Source of the DNA: Allorhodopirellula solitaria
GTDB taxonomy: Bacteria; Planctomycetota; Planctomycetia; Pirellulales; Pirellulaceae
Direction: 5' to 3'
Assembly: GCF_007859855.1 (NCBI RefSeq)
Contig: NZ_SJPK01000001.1
Span: 1-64,000 of the forward strand
DNA: 64,000 nucleotides
Made by a program: the position numbers and the translations under genes. Below are positions 8,224-18,095 of this stretch, piece after piece; positions within the stretch are counted from its first letter, which is position 1, and every line of letters begins with the position of its first letter. The notes below the pieces were generated by a model, which worked only from the letters and a program-made list of their open reading frames with translations, had not been told where the DNA came from and ran no database searches.

Positions 8224-9872
8224 GGGGCCCCTTCACCCGGCGACCGAAAATCGGCGGGCAAAACCCAAGACCAGGCCCCAACGAACAATCCAGCGAGCGA
8301 ATAGCCGAGGACATACTGCAGTACCGCTGGCAGTGAATCGGCGGGCAGGGCGAGCGGACTATCCTGGCCCAATAAGAACGGTATGAACAAGCGGTTGCCC
8401 TGCAGCGGCGAGTGCATCACTCCTACGAACGATAACCCGGCGCAGAGAAACAACACGCATGCGGCAACTCTGAGTTGGCGGTCAACCATCGCCGCCAGCA
8501 TCCAAGCCCACAACAAGCCTGTGATGATGAACCCATTGCTCAACATCCGTAGCGTCTGCATGTCGTCTCGCAGCGATTCGCTGGCCAGATCCGCTATTGA
8601 AATCCCGGCAGCGAACATGGTCGCATCACCGAAGATACGATCGGGCAAACTGATCGCCAAATACGCCAACGCGGGCAAGCAGGCAATCGCAACAGCGGCG
8701 TAGTGCCGACGCGGCGTTGCCTGAAATGTTTGCGAGGTGATCTCCAAACCGATGAAAACCAAGATCGGGTACACGACGGGTGCCGGAATCCACGCGTTGA
8801 GCCAAGCGAAGTAGCCAAAGGTTCCCGCCGTCCCCACCAACAGGGCCGTCGCCAAGGTGTACGCCGCCCGGCCGCCCATCGCTTTGTAGGCAGGATGGCC
8901 GATGTAAGGCGTCGTTTGAATGACACCGCCCGACAAGCCAGCAATCAGGGTGGCGATGGCCTCAACCCCAATCACGACCCGTGCATCGTATACGTCGCCC
9001 ACCGATGCAGCGCTCTCGGTGCAATCAATCCCGCCGACGACCGTGACTAATGCAAAGGGCAGGACAAAAGGCAGATACGCAATCGCGGCAGGCAAAGCGT
9101 CGATCCATCCACCCCGCCAGCTCTCCATCCACTGCGTCGAAAACCAGTGCACCCCCACAGCCTCGGGAAACTCGTAGCCGAACCAACCCAGAGCACACAT
9201 CAGATAATAGACTGCACCGGCCACAATCAGAGCCCCTAGTGTTCCGGGTGTGCGTCCCGGCAAGGGCACCTTTCCAATCAGTGTCCCCAGCACAATGACC
9301 ATGGCCAGGATGCCGGGTATCGGTGATCCCAGAATATGCGTCAAGGGAAAGAAGCTGATCAAGACCAACGCGATCGCAGCGAGAGAACCGAGCAATCCGG
9401 CCCGCGGGACAACCGACTGAACCCAATGCGAGAACGGTGCGCAGGCAAGTTTGATGATTGCACAAAAAACGATACACCAAATCCCGATATACCAGGTGTG
9501 CGTTGCGGCGGCTTCCACCTCCATCCCTGCTGCGCGCGCTGCAGTGAAGGCGGGCCCCAACACCAACAGGATCATGCCAAAGGTCGAGGGAGTATCCAGC
9601 CCCAGCGGCATCGCCGTCACATCGACGCGCTGCTCGCGACGGGCCAACGAGAGCGCAATGAAGAAAAAGGCCAAATCACCTACGAAAACGCCAATAGCGG
9701 TGCCCGGAACCATATGGGAAACCGTAAAGGACGCCGGCAATCCGAATCCGGCCAGCAACGCGACCATCAACAACAGTCCCGCCACGTTATCGAGCATCAA
9801 CCCGAAGAAGGCGTTGATATCTCCAGGCGCCGCCCACCAAATGCGACCTGATGTTTCAGTGCGTTCCATCAT
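8220..9872 (-). CDS. NCS2-like nucleobase/cation permease
   Basis: 550 residues, strongly hydrophobic, with about 12-14 membrane spans. The sequence GGIDCTESAASVGD (about 295) and the later GGVIQTTPYIGHPAYK resemble the conserved helix-8 and helix-10 regions of the xanthine/uracil/AzgA permease superfamily. It is probably an inner-membrane symporter for purine-like or anion substrates; the exact substrate cannot be read. Its ATG overlaps the stop of the PQQ gene (ATGA at 9869-9872) and its own stop overlaps the next gene in the same way, so three genes form one operon. Confidence 0.75.
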   Translation of the reverse strand: MMERTETSGRIWWAAPGDINAFFGLMLDNVAGLLLMVALLAGFGLPASFTVSHMVPGTAIGVFVGDLAFFFIALSLARREQRVDVTAMPLGLDTPSTFGMILLVLGPAFTAARAAGMEVEAAATHTWYIGIWCIVFCAIIKLACAPFSHWVQSVVPRAGLLGSLAAIALVLISFFPLTHILGSPIPGILAMVIVLGTLIGKVPLPGRTPGTLGALIVAGAVYYLMCALGWFGYEFPEAVGVHWFSTQWMESWRGGWIDALPAAIAYLPFVLPFALVTVVGGIDCTESAASVGDVYDARVVIGVEAIATLIAGLSGGVIQTTPYIGHPAYKAMGGRAAYTLATALLVGTAGTFGYFAWLNAWIPAPVVYPILVFIGLEITSQTFQATPRRHYAAVAIACLPALAYLAISLPDRIFGDATMFAAGISIADLASESLRDDMQTLRMLSNGFIITGLLWAWMLAAMVDRQLRVAACVLFLCAGLSFVGVMHSPLQGNRLFIPFLLGQDSPLALPADSLPAVLQYVLGYSLAGLFVGAWSWVLPADFRSPGEGAP

Positions 9873-11173
9873 GAAGCGGGACTGGGGTTTTCAAACCGGT
9901 AGATCGCTTCATCCGTTCGCAGGATCAACGCGTTGTCGATCACCGCGGGCGACGCCATGATCTGTCCTTCGACCTGATTGGTCGTCACCACTTCGCTGTC
10001 GTCGCCGAGTGTCAGCACGAATACCTCGCCTTCGTGATTGCCAAAATAAAGGTGGTTTCCCGCGAGGATCGGCGATGCTGAGAACTTGCCGCCCAGCCGT
10101 TTCTTCCAAACTCGGTCGCCCGTTTGAGTATCGAAACAAGACGCCACGCCATTGTCATCGACGAGATACAGCAAGCCATCGTGGAGCACCGGCGACGATT
10201 TACTGGGGATGCCTTTCTTCACCGCCCACTGCACGTGCGTCGACGTGACATCTCCCTCACCATCGATTCGGCCAGCCCACAACTCAGGGGTATTGAAACC
10301 CGTCGCAAAAAAGACCACATCGCCGAGCACGACAGGACGCGGGACGACCGAATAACCCTTGCCATGATACAGCCGCCAATATTCCTCGCCATTCTCCGCG
10401 TCATAGGAGACCATCCACTGCGATCCCATGCATAACAATTGCTCACGCCCGAGCGAATCCGTGACGATGACCGGTGTGCAGTACGCTTTCTTTTGATCAC
10501 CCGTAGGGGCTTCCATCGGCGGACGCTGCTTCGTCCAAACGTCTTGCCCCGTGTCGGCCGCGAGCGCGGTGACGTACTGTTGATCCATCCCATCTTGGAT
10601 CAGAATCAACCGCCCCTCATGGACGATCGGTGAACTGCCTGGTCCGACGCCATGCTCGAGTGGCAAAGTCCGCTGCCACACAACCTGACCAGAACTCCGG
10701 TCCACACAAAATGTCCCATAGGTACCGAAATGGCAGTAGACAGATTGATTATCGATCACCGGTGTCGGTGATGCATACGAATTGGTCGCATGAATCGAAT
10801 CGGGCGCACGGACCGTGCTCAAATCGATCGTCTTTCGCAGCTCGCCTGTCTCGGCGTCCAAGCTGAGGAGCTTCAATTCAACAACTTCCTCAGCACTGCG
10901 TTCGATCGCCGTGGTCAACCAGATGACGTTATCCGCGATCACCGGCGACGACCATGCCCTGCCGGCCAGCGGCGTTTTCCACGTGAGATTCTTGTCATCC
11001 CCAAACTCAATCGGTGGCGACTGGTCGACGGCAATCCCGTCGCCACGGGGCCCTCGGAATTCTGGCCAAGTGTCGCTCGCCACTGCGAACCGTTCGCATA
11101 GCAAAGCCAACAGCAGGATCGAGCAAACGCCAGCCCATCGGGGCGCGGGGTGCAGACAACAGCGAATCGACAT
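9869..11173 (-). CDS. Secreted PQQ-type beta-propeller (BamB-like repeat protein)
   Basis: 434 residues from the ATG at 11173, which begins a clear signal peptide ending near VASDTWPEF. The frame stays open upstream to 11308, but those residues look non-coding. The mature protein opens with WPEFRGPRGDGIA, a signature common in planctomycete propellers, followed by repeated blades with SSPVIADNVIWL-like strands and aspartate-rich turns. No PQQ-dehydrogenase active-site residues stand out, so a scaffold or ligand-binding role is more likely than an enzyme. It is first in the three-gene operon. Confidence 0.85.
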   Translation of the reverse strand: MSIRCCLHPAPRWAGVCSILLLALLCERFAVASDTWPEFRGPRGDGIAVDQSPPIEFGDDKNLTWKTPLAGRAWSSPVIADNVIWLTTAIERSAEEVVELKLLSLDAETGELRKTIDLSTVRAPDSIHATNSYASPTPVIDNQSVYCHFGTYGTFCVDRSSGQVVWQRTLPLEHGVGPGSSPIVHEGRLILIQDGMDQQYVTALAADTGQDVWTKQRPPMEAPTGDQKKAYCTPVIVTDSLGREQLLCMGSQWMVSYDAENGEEYWRLYHGKGYSVVPRPVVLGDVVFFATGFNTPELWAGRIDGEGDVTSTHVQWAVKKGIPSKSSPVLHDGLLYLVDDNGVASCFDTQTGDRVWKKRLGGKFSASPILAGNHLYFGNHEGEVFVLTLGDDSEVVTTNQVEGQIMASPAVIDNALILRTDEAIYRFENPSPAS

Positions 11174-11529
11174 AGCGAATGCACAATACAGTGGTGGGAA
11201 AATACGAGAGACTTGCGTCGGAAGGACCCCGCTCAGGATACTCGATTTGGAATCCGACGTGGACGCTCTCCGATCCGCTGGGCTGATCCGCCGGACCGGC
11301 CCGGACAAACTTGTTGCGTTTCCGCCCCACGTGTGCGTTGGCTAAACGGACCGCGATGCCCCTAAGCGGCGATACGGGTATCCACAGCGAGGACTCAATT
11401 GGCATTGCTACGAACTTGCGATAAATTGACGCCACACACCAAGTTCACGCTGCTTACTGAAGTTGAATCGGAGTATTTCTCGCGTACCGAGAAACCTCTC
11501 CGACCGCTATCTCTCGAAAGGATCCCGCC
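11174..11529. other. Divergent promoter region without a gene
   Basis: 356 bases between two divergently transcribed starts, the PQQ propeller (minus) and the PIG-L deacetylase (plus). The part next to the deacetylase is richer in A and T. A GAAAGGAT ribosome-binding site lies about 8 bases before the deacetylase ATG. I could not assign -35/-10 boxes with confidence. Confidence 0.5.
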
Positions 11530-12300
11530 ATGCCGTCCGTCCTAGCCATTGCCGCCCATCCCGATGACATCGAGTTTCTCTTTGCGGGAACCATGCTCAT
11601 GCTCGCTAAACAGGGTTGGGACCTGCACTACATGAACGTGGCCGATGGATCGCGTGGCAGCACGACGATGGATCGAGAGACCTGCGCAGCAACTCGGCTC
11701 GCCGAAGCCCAACAGGCCGCCGACTTGATTGGTGCCAAGTTCCACAAACCGATCTGCCACGACATGGAGATCGCCTACACGACCGAGAACTTGCAGAAGG
11801 TCACGGCAGTCGTCCGCGAATCGCAGGCTTCAATCGTCCTCGTCCATTCGCCGATCGACTACATGGAAGATCACGAGGTGGCGTGCAAACTCGGTGTCAG
11901 CGCTGCGTTCAGCCACGCGATGCCGAACCTGGAAAGCATCCCACCGACACCGCACTACGATGCCCCCGTCACGGTCTATCACGCTCAACCGCTGGGTAAC
12001 CGACATCCCACCGGCGAGCTCATCCACCCCCATTTCTATGTCGATACCGCCCCGGTGATCGAAAAGAAAACGCAAGCACTGGCATGCCACGCCTCACAGA
12101 AACAGTGGCTCGATGAAAGCCAGGGTTTGGAGAGCTATCTCGAAACGATGCTCGACGAATCCAGGCATGTGGGCGAACTCAGTGGCAAGTTTGAACATGC
12201 CGAGGGTTGGCGGCGACGCGAACACCGTGGTTTCTGCGGCGAAAATGACGATCCGCTCCGCACCACTCTCCACGACTTCATCGTCGAGTCAAAACAGTAA
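11530..12300 (+). CDS. PIG-L/LmbE family metal-dependent deacetylase
   Basis: 256 residues, the usual family size. The N-terminal AHPDDIEF (residues 8-15) carries the zinc ligands His and Asp-Asp and the general base, and IDYMEDHEVA (about 111-120) supplies the later histidine. Family members deacetylate N-acetylglucosaminyl lipids, mycothiol-type precursors or small secondary metabolites; many planctomycete copies are uncharacterised. It is a single gene preceded by a good ribosome-binding site. Its last 23 bases overlap the convergent membrane-protein gene. Confidence 0.88.
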   Translation: MPSVLAIAAHPDDIEFLFAGTMLMLAKQGWDLHYMNVADGSRGSTTMDRETCAATRLAEAQQAADLIGAKFHKPICHDMEIAYTTENLQKVTAVVRESQASIVLVHSPIDYMEDHEVACKLGVSAAFSHAMPNLESIPPTPHYDAPVTVYHAQPLGNRHPTGELIHPHFYVDTAPVIEKKTQALACHASQKQWLDESQGLESYLETMLDESRHVGELSGKFEHAEGWRRREHRGFCGENDDPLRTTLHDFIVESKQ

Positions 12301-14017
12301 CCCGACCGAAACGGTACCCCTTGATACCGACCGGCAGGCGATTGAACCGATGCGATTGCCGCCGGGTGATCAGAAATCGTGATTGCGAGGCGATGAGATC
12401 GGTCGACGAGTGACCGGAATCGTCAGGCGCTGACGGGGCGAGCCACGCCGCAATCGCGTCACGTCCGGCAGCAACGCAGTGCACCCGCTCGCCCAACCGA
12501 TACGGCCCCGCGGTCACATACCGGAGGTACTCCTCTACTTTGGGATCGGCAACGAGGGTTGGCTGCGTGTTTTGTTCGATCAGGCCTGCGTCGATCCAAA
12601 CCTGGTCGTCGTCATCGGCGGCATCTCGGACCCAGGCCACTGCGGACCTCCAGTCCTCGCCCCGCCGCGCCAGTTGCGAAACACCGCGACCCCAGGTTGC
12701 CAATGCACCCTGAGCGGTCAATAGCAGAGCGAGGCAAGCCGACGCCATCGCGATCTGAACGACAAGCGTTGCCGACTGCGAGAAACAGCGCGTCGCTCCG
12801 ATGAACCACCCCATCACGGCGCACAACAAGGGCAGCGAAGCGACCAGGTAACGACGATGCCAGAGTGGTACACCCGCGTATGCCGACAAGAGATAGCACA
12901 CGACGGTCGATCCGATCACACCGGCGAGAACCAGACCTGCCATGAGCAGGTCACGTCGCCTGCCGCTGTCATCGCGAGGCTCCTGAAACGCCCCGCGGCG
13001 CAGCCATGAAATGGATGCCCCCAATCGAGCGGCCACCGCCCAGCCGACGACCGGCACAATGACCAGCGCCCCCCAAGGCCACATCCGCCACAGATCACCC
13101 CAACCCTGCGTAATGGCAAAGGAATTCCAATTGTCTCGCGATTGCCATAGCTCCCCGTGGGACCAGATCCACAAAACTGCACCCACTATCCAAATCACTC
13201 CAGCGGCAACATGCGTGATCCCGATCGCGCGACGCGAAGGCGCATGAGCGCGATGCCGCCACAGATCATAGATCGCGAAAACCATCAACTGGGGCGCGAG
13301 CACGATCAGCGAGGTGACATGCACCGCCGCAGCAAACATCACCAATCCATGCAATGCGGCACGCCCCCAGCATCCACGCGGTTGCACGAACTCCGGTGAA
13401 GCGGGATTCCGCGAAGCGGCATCGCTCCCGATCGGCAGCGTGTTGCCGGGCGTTTCAGCTTCGATCGAATAGCCGGTGAGCGTCAGATGGCGGGCGAGAG
13501 CCAGAGCTGCGGTGGTGATGAGCATGATCGCGGCATAGGGACGCAGCTCGGTGCCGAAGAAGATCGCATCGCGTTGTAACGCGAATGCCAACCCCGCCGC
13601 GATACCACCGACCAATGTGTTGCGTGTTGGCGAAAACCGACCGCCACGTGCTGCGTCCGAACTTGGATTTCGGGACGGCGGACGCCACGCTCTCGAGCGG
13701 ATGCCTGTACCGCTCACGATCGCGACCAGCCAAGCCGCCGACAAGGACGTCATGAGGACACTCGTCGCCCGCAGCGTCGCCTCGATGCCATAGACGGCTA
13801 CGAGACTCGCCGGTACGAGATGCCGCCACAGGTACAGGGCGATAAAGTACGCAGGCTGTTGATTGCCGATCGCCGCCCGCTCACCGACCTGGCCCAAGGT
13901 ACCAGCGATGCACCACGCCGAGTGAAGTTCATCCACCCAAAAACTCTCACCACAGGATGGCCATCGCACCGCAACGGCGACTACGAAAACACTGACAAGG
14001 GCAGCGAACCGGATCAA
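12278..14017 (-). CDS. Polytopic GT39/ArnT-like glycosyltransferase
   Basis: 579 residues with some ten or more membrane helices. The first periplasmic loop holds FWVDELHSAW (Asp29-Glu30), the acidic pair that acts as catalytic base in GT-C enzymes of the PMT/ArnT class, and a basic loop follows helix 3. Such enzymes transfer a sugar from a polyprenyl phosphate to protein, lipid or glycan at the outer face of the inner membrane. Donor and acceptor are not evident. Its ATG overlaps the stop of the threonine aldolase gene (14014-14017), so it is translated from that transcript. Confidence 0.75.
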   Translation of the reverse strand: MIRFAALVSVFVVAVAVRWPSCGESFWVDELHSAWCIAGTLGQVGERAAIGNQQPAYFIALYLWRHLVPASLVAVYGIEATLRATSVLMTSLSAAWLVAIVSGTGIRSRAWRPPSRNPSSDAARGGRFSPTRNTLVGGIAAGLAFALQRDAIFFGTELRPYAAIMLITTAALALARHLTLTGYSIEAETPGNTLPIGSDAASRNPASPEFVQPRGCWGRAALHGLVMFAAAVHVTSLIVLAPQLMVFAIYDLWRHRAHAPSRRAIGITHVAAGVIWIVGAVLWIWSHGELWQSRDNWNSFAITQGWGDLWRMWPWGALVIVPVVGWAVAARLGASISWLRRGAFQEPRDDSGRRRDLLMAGLVLAGVIGSTVVCYLLSAYAGVPLWHRRYLVASLPLLCAVMGWFIGATRCFSQSATLVVQIAMASACLALLLTAQGALATWGRGVSQLARRGEDWRSAVAWVRDAADDDDQVWIDAGLIEQNTQPTLVADPKVEEYLRYVTAGPYRLGERVHCVAAGRDAIAAWLAPSAPDDSGHSSTDLIASQSRFLITRRQSHRFNRLPVGIKGYRFGRVTVLTRR

Positions 14018-15057
14018 TGGGACGCGCTCGCTTCACCGAGGATGCCTTGCAGAATGCGACACGCCTGGTCGATCTGCTCGGCGGTCACATCCATGTGCGT
14101 CACGAACCGAATGATCTCATCGCCCATCGCGAAACTATCCACGCCTGCCTCGTACAAACGCGATTGCAGTGCAGCAGCGGAGCCCCAAGCCGGATCGACC
14201 ACGAGCATGACGATATTCGTATCCACCCGCCCGCCCCGCACGCTGACTGCGGAGAAGTCGGACGTGGCGTCGGCGAGCTGCCGTGCCGCTTCGTGGTCGA
14301 ACGACAAACGATCGCGATGATGGTGTAGCGCGTGCAGAGCTCCCGCGGCAATGATCCCGGCTTGCCGCATCGCTCCTCCAAACAACTTGCGCGCCCGACG
14401 GGCCTGCTCAATCAGTCCCCGCGAGCCCGCCAACGCGGAACCCACCGGCGCGCCGAGCCCCTTGCTAAAACAGACACTGACCGAATCGAATGACGCCGCC
14501 ATCTGTGATGGATCCAGCCCCTTGGCTACGGCCGCGTTCCAGATCCTCGCCCCATCGAGGTGCGTCTTCAAGGAGTGTTCGTGAGCCCAGTGGCAGACCG
14601 ACTCGATCGTCTCCTGGGGGATCACGAGACCACCCCAACGATTGAGAGTGTTCTCCAGACACAATAGCCGGGTGCGGACCATATGGTCATTCTCGGGACG
14701 GATCGCTCCACGAACATGCTCGACTTCCAACACCCCCTCGCGGCCCACAATCGGCTGGGCGACCAACCCAGACAACTGAGCAAACGCACCCTGTTCGTAT
14801 TGATAGATATGACAATCCGCCTCACATAGGAACTCGCTACCACGGTCACAGTGAAGGCGAACACCGATCTGGTTCGCCATCGATCCGCTGGGCATGAACA
14901 AGGCGGATTCCTTGCCCAATATCGAGGCGGTTTCTCGCTCGAGCTGTTCGACGGTGGGATCGACATCAATCACGCCATCTCCCACGCAGGCGTTCGCCAT
15001 GGCCTGACGCATCTCAGGCGTTGGTTGGGTGACCGTATCACTTCGCAAATCGATCAT
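14014..15057 (-). CDS. Low-specificity threonine aldolase (PLP, fold type I)
   Basis: 347 residues. It starts with the typical MIDLRSDTVTQP. THLDGARIWNA (about 165-175) carries the aspartate that contacts the pyridine ring, and VCFSKGLGAPVGS holds Lys199, which binds PLP. The reaction is reversible cleavage of threonine or allo-threonine to glycine and acetaldehyde. The gene is followed, with a 4-base overlap, by the GT39-like gene, an unexpected partner. It is divergent from hisD, 180 bases away. Confidence 0.9.
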   Translation of the reverse strand: MIDLRSDTVTQPTPEMRQAMANACVGDGVIDVDPTVEQLERETASILGKESALFMPSGSMANQIGVRLHCDRGSEFLCEADCHIYQYEQGAFAQLSGLVAQPIVGREGVLEVEHVRGAIRPENDHMVRTRLLCLENTLNRWGGLVIPQETIESVCHWAHEHSLKTHLDGARIWNAAVAKGLDPSQMAASFDSVSVCFSKGLGAPVGSALAGSRGLIEQARRARKLFGGAMRQAGIIAAGALHALHHHRDRLSFDHEAARQLADATSDFSAVSVRGGRVDTNIVMLVVDPAWGSAAALQSRLYEAGVDSFAMGDEIIRFVTHMDVTAEQIDQACRILQGILGEASASH

Positions 15058-15237
15058 GACAGAGACGTCCGAGAGGGCGTGAGAATGATGGTGATCCCCG
15101 GCAACGGGATTGACCTTTTCGGTTGGGCTCTTAGCAAAACAAGGGTGGCAACGCTAAGATGGACGCCTAGATTATCGCACAGAATCCTGCCGCTCCACCA
15201 CCACACCTCCACCGCAATCGGCCTTCAAGCTATCGTC

Positions 15238-16605
15238 ATGACCCAACCCACTGATTCCATGATTCGATTCGTTGATGCGCGTCAGGGCGGCGACGAGGTA
15301 CTCGCCCAACTGCGTGAGAAGCTCAGCCCGCGTGGTGACTTGGTCAGCCCTCGGGGGCGTGAATTAACCCAAGCGGTCTTTGGCAAACCCCTGACACCCG
15401 TTGAGGTGGTCGACACGATCTGCCGCGATGTCCAGGCTGAGGGAACGACGGCTCTGCTGCGTTACACGAGTGCCCTCGATGGCGCCGATCTCAGCGGCGA
15501 AACCTTGCGTGTCCCCGCCGCCGACCTGGCGGCCGCTCACGCGGCAGCCGATCCCGATTTCCTCGAGTCTGTTCGGCGAATCCGCGACAACATTATCCAA
15601 TTCCAAACCGCGATCCGACACAGTGACGTCAGCATCGAACCGCGGCAGGGCGTGCGATTGACACAGCGTTACGTGCCGCTGCGCCGGGTAGGGATCTGTG
15701 TCCCCGGCGGCGCCGCGGCCTACCCCTCGACCGTGCTGATGACGGCCGTCCCCGCCCAAGTCGCTGGCGTTGACGAAATCGCGGTGGTAGCGCCGCCGAC
15801 GCCCTTTGGTGCCTACAACAACGACATGCTCGCAACCTGCCACGAACTCGGGCTCCGCGAAGTCTATCGGTGCGGGGGAGCTCAAGCGGTTGCCGCGATG
15901 GCGTTCGGCTGCGATGCACTTCCCGCCGTGGACAAAATTGTCGGCCCGGGAAACCTATTCGTCGCATTGGCCAAGAAGCAGGTCTTCGGCACAGTGGATA
16001 TCGATTCATTCGCAGGCCCGAGCGAAGTCATTGTGCTAGCAGACGAAACCGCAAACCCCGCATTCGTGGCCGCGGACTTGCTCGCTCAAGCCGAGCACTC
16101 CCCGGGCTCGGCGATTCTGATTACGTGGCACGCCGACTTGATCGAGCCCGTTCAAACCGAGCTGCGAAGGCAATTGGCTGATCTCCAGCGAAGCGATTTG
16201 GTGCGCGACGCACTAGCCGATTTCGGCGCCCTGATCCTGGTGCGAGACGCCGAGCAAGCCTGTCAGCTCACCGATTCGTTCGCCCCCGAACACCTGCATA
16301 TCGAAACAGCTGCCCCTGACGACTTGATCGCCGAAATTCGCAACAGTGGCGCCGCTTTTCTCGGCCACCACACCCCGGTGGCGTTGGGCGACTACGCTGC
16401 CGGGCCCAGCCATGTGCTGCCGACCGGGGGGACCTGCAAATGGGCTGAGGGATTGTCTGTGAACAGCTTCCTGCGATCGGGCAGCGTCACCTCCTTTGCT
16501 CCCGATGCGACGCAAGCCATCGCGGCCGATGTCGTCCGATTGGCCGAGAAGGAAGGGCTCACTGCGCATGCCAAAAGTGTTTCGGTACGTGGCTCGGTCG
16601 ATTAA
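15238..16605 (+). CDS. hisD: Histidinol dehydrogenase
   Basis: 455 residues from the ATG at 15238; a second ATG at 15259 would give the more usual length of about 448. It catalyses the last two NAD-dependent steps of histidine synthesis, histidinol to histidine, using Zn. Visible motifs are CVPGGAAAYPSTVLM (about 160), GPGNLFVA, DSFAGPSEV, AEHSPGS, the FAPEHLHIE block with catalytic Glu-His, and the C-terminal GPSHVLPTGGTCKWAEGLSV. No other his gene lies nearby. Residues encoded further upstream (from 14851) overlap the aldolase gene antisense and show no family. Confidence 0.95.
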   Translation: MTQPTDSMIRFVDARQGGDEVLAQLREKLSPRGDLVSPRGRELTQAVFGKPLTPVEVVDTICRDVQAEGTTALLRYTSALDGADLSGETLRVPAADLAAAHAAADPDFLESVRRIRDNIIQFQTAIRHSDVSIEPRQGVRLTQRYVPLRRVGICVPGGAAAYPSTVLMTAVPAQVAGVDEIAVVAPPTPFGAYNNDMLATCHELGLREVYRCGGAQAVAAMAFGCDALPAVDKIVGPGNLFVALAKKQVFGTVDIDSFAGPSEVIVLADETANPAFVAADLLAQAEHSPGSAILITWHADLIEPVQTELRRQLADLQRSDLVRDALADFGALILVRDAEQACQLTDSFAPEHLHIETAAPDDLIAEIRNSGAAFLGHHTPVALGDYAAGPSHVLPTGGTCKWAEGLSVNSFLRSGSVTSFAPDATQAIAADVVRLAEKEGLTAHAKSVSVRGSVD

Positions 16606-16678
16606 CCTCACAGCGTAGCTCAGCAGAATTGAGACAAGCAGTCGACGGGATCGCCATCGCCCAATCGGTGCCTGCTGG

Positions 16679-17893
16679 TCAACCTGCGGCCGTCACGAAA
16701 CTGGGTTCGGGCTGCCAGAGATAGAGGAAGGTCGGCATCTTGGCGCGATCGAGGCCAGGAATGCTGATCGGCAGCAACGAACTCATCGGCGAGTTCGGAG
16801 TGACATCAAATTCACTCAGGGCTCGATCATTGTCGCGGCGTAGCAATACCACGGGTGCGTTGCCAGCCAACCCCGCCATCCGCCCCGCGATATCGATCGC
16901 GTCATCGAGATACCCGGTACTGTCGACCAAGCCTTGCTCGACCGCCTGCATGCCGGTCCAAACGCGCCCATCAAAAATCTCGTTGGGATCGAATGAGGCG
17001 ACTGCGCCAGCATTCTCAGCGTCCCGTTCTTGGTCGCTCAGCCCCAGCGTCAGAGGCGACTCTTGGGCCGGCAGCCTCGCACCCCGAGAGCGTTTGACTT
17101 GCTCGATGAAGCGTTCATGAAACTGGTCCGCCATCGCTTGCAAAATCGCCCGCTCGGGGATCTCCATCGTCCGCTGCGGGGACCCCAGATCAATTTTGTC
17201 GCCCGACTTCACAGGCACGGGGACAATGTTGTATTGCCCCAGCGTATCTTCCATGTTGTAGCTATTGAGAATCACGCCGATTCCGCCCACCACCGATGTC
17301 GGATGAGCGACAATCTGGTCGGCATGGGTCGCCAGATAGTACCCACCGCCACACCCCGTCGTCATCAAACATGCCACGATGGGAATGTCTCGGCACTGTT
17401 TCAATCGAGCCACATCATGGGCGAGAATATCCGTAGCGGTCACGCCTCCGCCGGGCGTATTGATCCGCAGGACCACCGCCGAGATGGAGCCGTCACATTC
17501 AATCCGACGCATCTTCTCTCGAAACACCGCCACGGGGTTCTCACCCATGGAGTTGAGGCCACTGAAATTTCGATTCACGATCAGGCCGTCCACATCCACA
17601 ATCGCAATCCGGCCACTCGTATGATCGGCGTGCCCATCAATCACGACGCTCTGAATGGGGGAGGCGGTGTTGTCGGTACGGGTCACCGTCACCATCTCAC
17701 CGTTCATCTGAATGTCACCATCAACTCCCATGTTGCCAGCCAGATTCATGTTGCCACCGACGAGCGCCCGAATTGGCGATTGACACCCCACGACCGATAC
17801 GACGAGTGCCACGAACCCGCATCGCAGCGCGGAGATCTTGGTTGAGCAGACGTGTCGACACGAGTGGCGGTAGCGAGTGATCAGCGAAAACAT
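16679..17893 (-). CDS. Lipoprotein S49 (SppA-like) peptidase homologue without the catalytic serine
   Basis: 404 residues from the ATG at 17893. A lipobox VVSVVGC near residue 30 predicts a membrane-anchored lipoprotein. The S49 fold is visible: IAIVDVDGLI, INTPGGGVTATD (oxyanion strand), then TTGCGGGYYLATHADQIVAHP, then GGIGVI and the VKSGDKIDL segment that holds the family lysine. Where SppA has ASGGYY this protein has CGGGYY, so the nucleophile position is Gly182 (codon 17348-17350). It may therefore be an inactive, ligand-binding or chaperone-like relative. The frame is open to 18049 but the lipoprotein start is favoured. Confidence 0.82.
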   Translation of the reverse strand: MFSLITRYRHSCRHVCSTKISALRCGFVALVVSVVGCQSPIRALVGGNMNLAGNMGVDGDIQMNGEMVTVTRTDNTASPIQSVVIDGHADHTSGRIAIVDVDGLIVNRNFSGLNSMGENPVAVFREKMRRIECDGSISAVVLRINTPGGGVTATDILAHDVARLKQCRDIPIVACLMTTGCGGGYYLATHADQIVAHPTSVVGGIGVILNSYNMEDTLGQYNIVPVPVKSGDKIDLGSPQRTMEIPERAILQAMADQFHERFIEQVKRSRGARLPAQESPLTLGLSDQERDAENAGAVASFDPNEIFDGRVWTGMQAVEQGLVDSTGYLDDAIDIAGRMAGLAGNAPVVLLRRDNDRALSEFDVTPNSPMSSLLPISIPGLDRAKMPTFLYLWQPEPSFVTAAG

Positions 17894-18095
17894 ACGAGTC
17901 CATTCGTAGGGATCTGCGGGAACCGAGTGGGTGCATGGAAACTGCCTATCGGTTTCTTCGTCATCGACCATCATTGCAGGGCCTCCCGATCTGAACTGCC
18001 AATTCGATCGCGACCGGCGCATTCCCACCAAGGCGTACAATGGGCACACTTCCCCTCACCCAACAAACCCCTCACCGCCCTCCAAAGTCATCCCG

